In this document: piece after piece, positions 63,403 to 64,000 of the stretch
Layout of the letters: every line of letters begins with the position of its first letter
Numbering within the stretch: position 1 is the first letter of the stretch
Assembly (NCBI RefSeq): GCF_902498995.1
Contig: NZ_CABVLY010000028.1
Span: 1 to 64,000 of the forward strand
Direction of reading: 5' to 3'
Source of the DNA: Burkholderia anthina
GTDB taxonomy: Bacteria; Pseudomonadota; Gammaproteobacteria; Burkholderiales; Burkholderiaceae
DNA length: 64,000 nt
Notes under the pieces: model-generated
The model's database searches: none
Told to the model about the DNA's origin: nothing
What the model saw: only the letters and a program-made list of their open reading frames with translations
Made by a program: the position numbers and the translations under genes

Positions 63403-64000
63403 TTACGCGTCGAGCTTCGCGGGCTTCATCTTCGGCGTGAGCACGTGCATGACGGCCAGCGCGAGCAGATAGGCCAGCGCGCCGATCGCGAACAGCACCC
63501 AGTAATGGCCCGTGCGTTGCAGCACCTGGCCGATCACTTCCGAGAACAGCACGCCGCCGATCGAACCGGCCATCCCGCCGATGCCGACCACCGACGCGAC
63601 CGCGCGGCGCGGGAACAGGTCGGACGCGGTCGTGAACAGGTTCGCCGACCAGCCCTGGTGCGCCGCCGCGGCGAGGCCGACGATCAGCACCGCGATCCAC
63701 AGGCTCTGCACCTGCGACACGAACGCGATCGGCAGCACGCAGCACGCGCAGATCAGCATCGCCGTCTTGCGCGCGCCGTTCACGCTCCAGCCCGCGCGCA
63801 GCAGCACCGACGACAGCCAGCCGCCGCCGATGCTGCCCACCGTCGTCAGCGCATAGATGCACACGAGCGGCAGGCCGATATGCTGCATGTCCATCCCGCG
63901 CGACTCGTTGAGCCATTTCGGCAGCCAGAACAGGTAGAACCACCACACCGGATCGGTCAGGAACTTGCCCATCAGGAACGCCCACGTCTCGCGCTTGCGG
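63403..64000 (-). CDS. MFS transporter, hexuronate (ExuT) type, C-terminal part
   Basis: The last 199 residues are present; the start lies beyond the right edge. About six membrane spans remain, with DPVWWFYLFWLPKWLNESRGM, SIGGGWLSSVLLRAGWSVNGARKTAMLI and HQGWSANLFTTASDLFPRRAVASVVGIGGMAGSIGG, typical of the ExuT/GudP branch of anion:cation symporters. It fits with the uronate dehydrogenase and LacI genes as the uptake system. Confidence 0.88.
   Translation of the reverse strand, partial: RKRETWAFLMGKFLTDPVWWFYLFWLPKWLNESRGMDMQHIGLPLVCIYALTTVGSIGGGWLSSVLLRAGWSVNGARKTAMLICACCVLPIAFVSQVQSLWIAVLIVGLAAAAHQGWSANLFTTASDLFPRRAVASVVGIGGMAGSIGGVLFSEVIGQVLQRTGHYWVLFAIGALAYLLALAVMHVLTPKMKPAKLDA

Overview
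The window is GC-rich, densely coded chromosomal DNA from a Burkholderia-type beta-proteobacterium, most like the Burkholderia cepacia complex. Supporting this are the codon bias, a class II HMG-CoA reductase very close to the Pseudomonas mevalonii enzyme, a Burkholderia-style trimeric porin, and many small regulator-plus-catabolic-operon modules typical of a secondary replicon. No rRNA, tRNA, insertion sequence or CRISPR array was seen. Most genes sit in short operons beside their own regulator.

Layout. 1-3.0 kb (minus): a family 2A encapsulin operon of rhodanese, serine O-acetyltransferase, small XRE regulator, encapsulin shell and the start of the cysteine desulfurase cargo, cut by the window edge. 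3.0-9.2 kb (plus): an orphan type VI secretion lipase module, Tle3-type effector plus two tandem DUF2875/Tla3-type proteins, with no VgrG. 9.2-10.8 kb: epoxide-hydrolase-like enzyme and cytochrome P460. 11.1-15.9 kb: HMG-CoA reductase with a TctA-like permease and a small membrane protein, divergent from a MocR regulator. 16.1-22.3 kb: a six-gene minus-strand cluster of oxidative enzymes (putative haem-oxygenase-like di-iron protein, PhyH dioxygenase, membrane desaturase, DUF2000, EamA exporter, 2Fe-2S ferredoxin) divergent from a TetR regulator. This is the best candidate for an undescribed biosynthetic system.

22.7-24.9 kb: aminotransferase, 62-residue protein and PNPOx-like protein. 25.3-28.8 kb: SDR, Tat-exported DJ-1/PfpI protein, SnoaL-like protein and a GlxA-type regulator. 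29-30.5 kb: a serine hydrolase and a possible unannotated minus-strand RNA. 31-35.6 kb: MFS transporter, dipeptidase, V4R protein, PAS-LuxR regulator and EamA transporter, with a shared palindrome in front of the first and last genes. 35.9-41.5 kb: GntR regulator divergent from a porin-hydrolase-RidA-SDR-MFS catabolic operon. 41.6-44.2 kb: amino-acid binding protein and FAD amine oxidase. 44.5-47.9 kb: a stress-type module (two CsbD proteins, BON protein, proline-rich peptide, 27-residue membrane peptide, triple-PAS LuxR).

48-50.2 kb: DUF1338 (HglS-type) enzyme with a divergent LysR. 50.7-53 kb: GapN-like aldehyde dehydrogenase and LysE exporter. 53.6-58.7 kb: TonB receptor with PepSY reductase and DUF2946-like protein. 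58.9-60.7 kb: old-yellow-enzyme-type oxidoreductase with a divergent MerR. 61.3-64 kb: uronate dehydrogenase, LacI regulator and a hexuronate-type MFS transporter cut by the right edge.

All names come from reading translated sequence and remembered family features. No database search was run.
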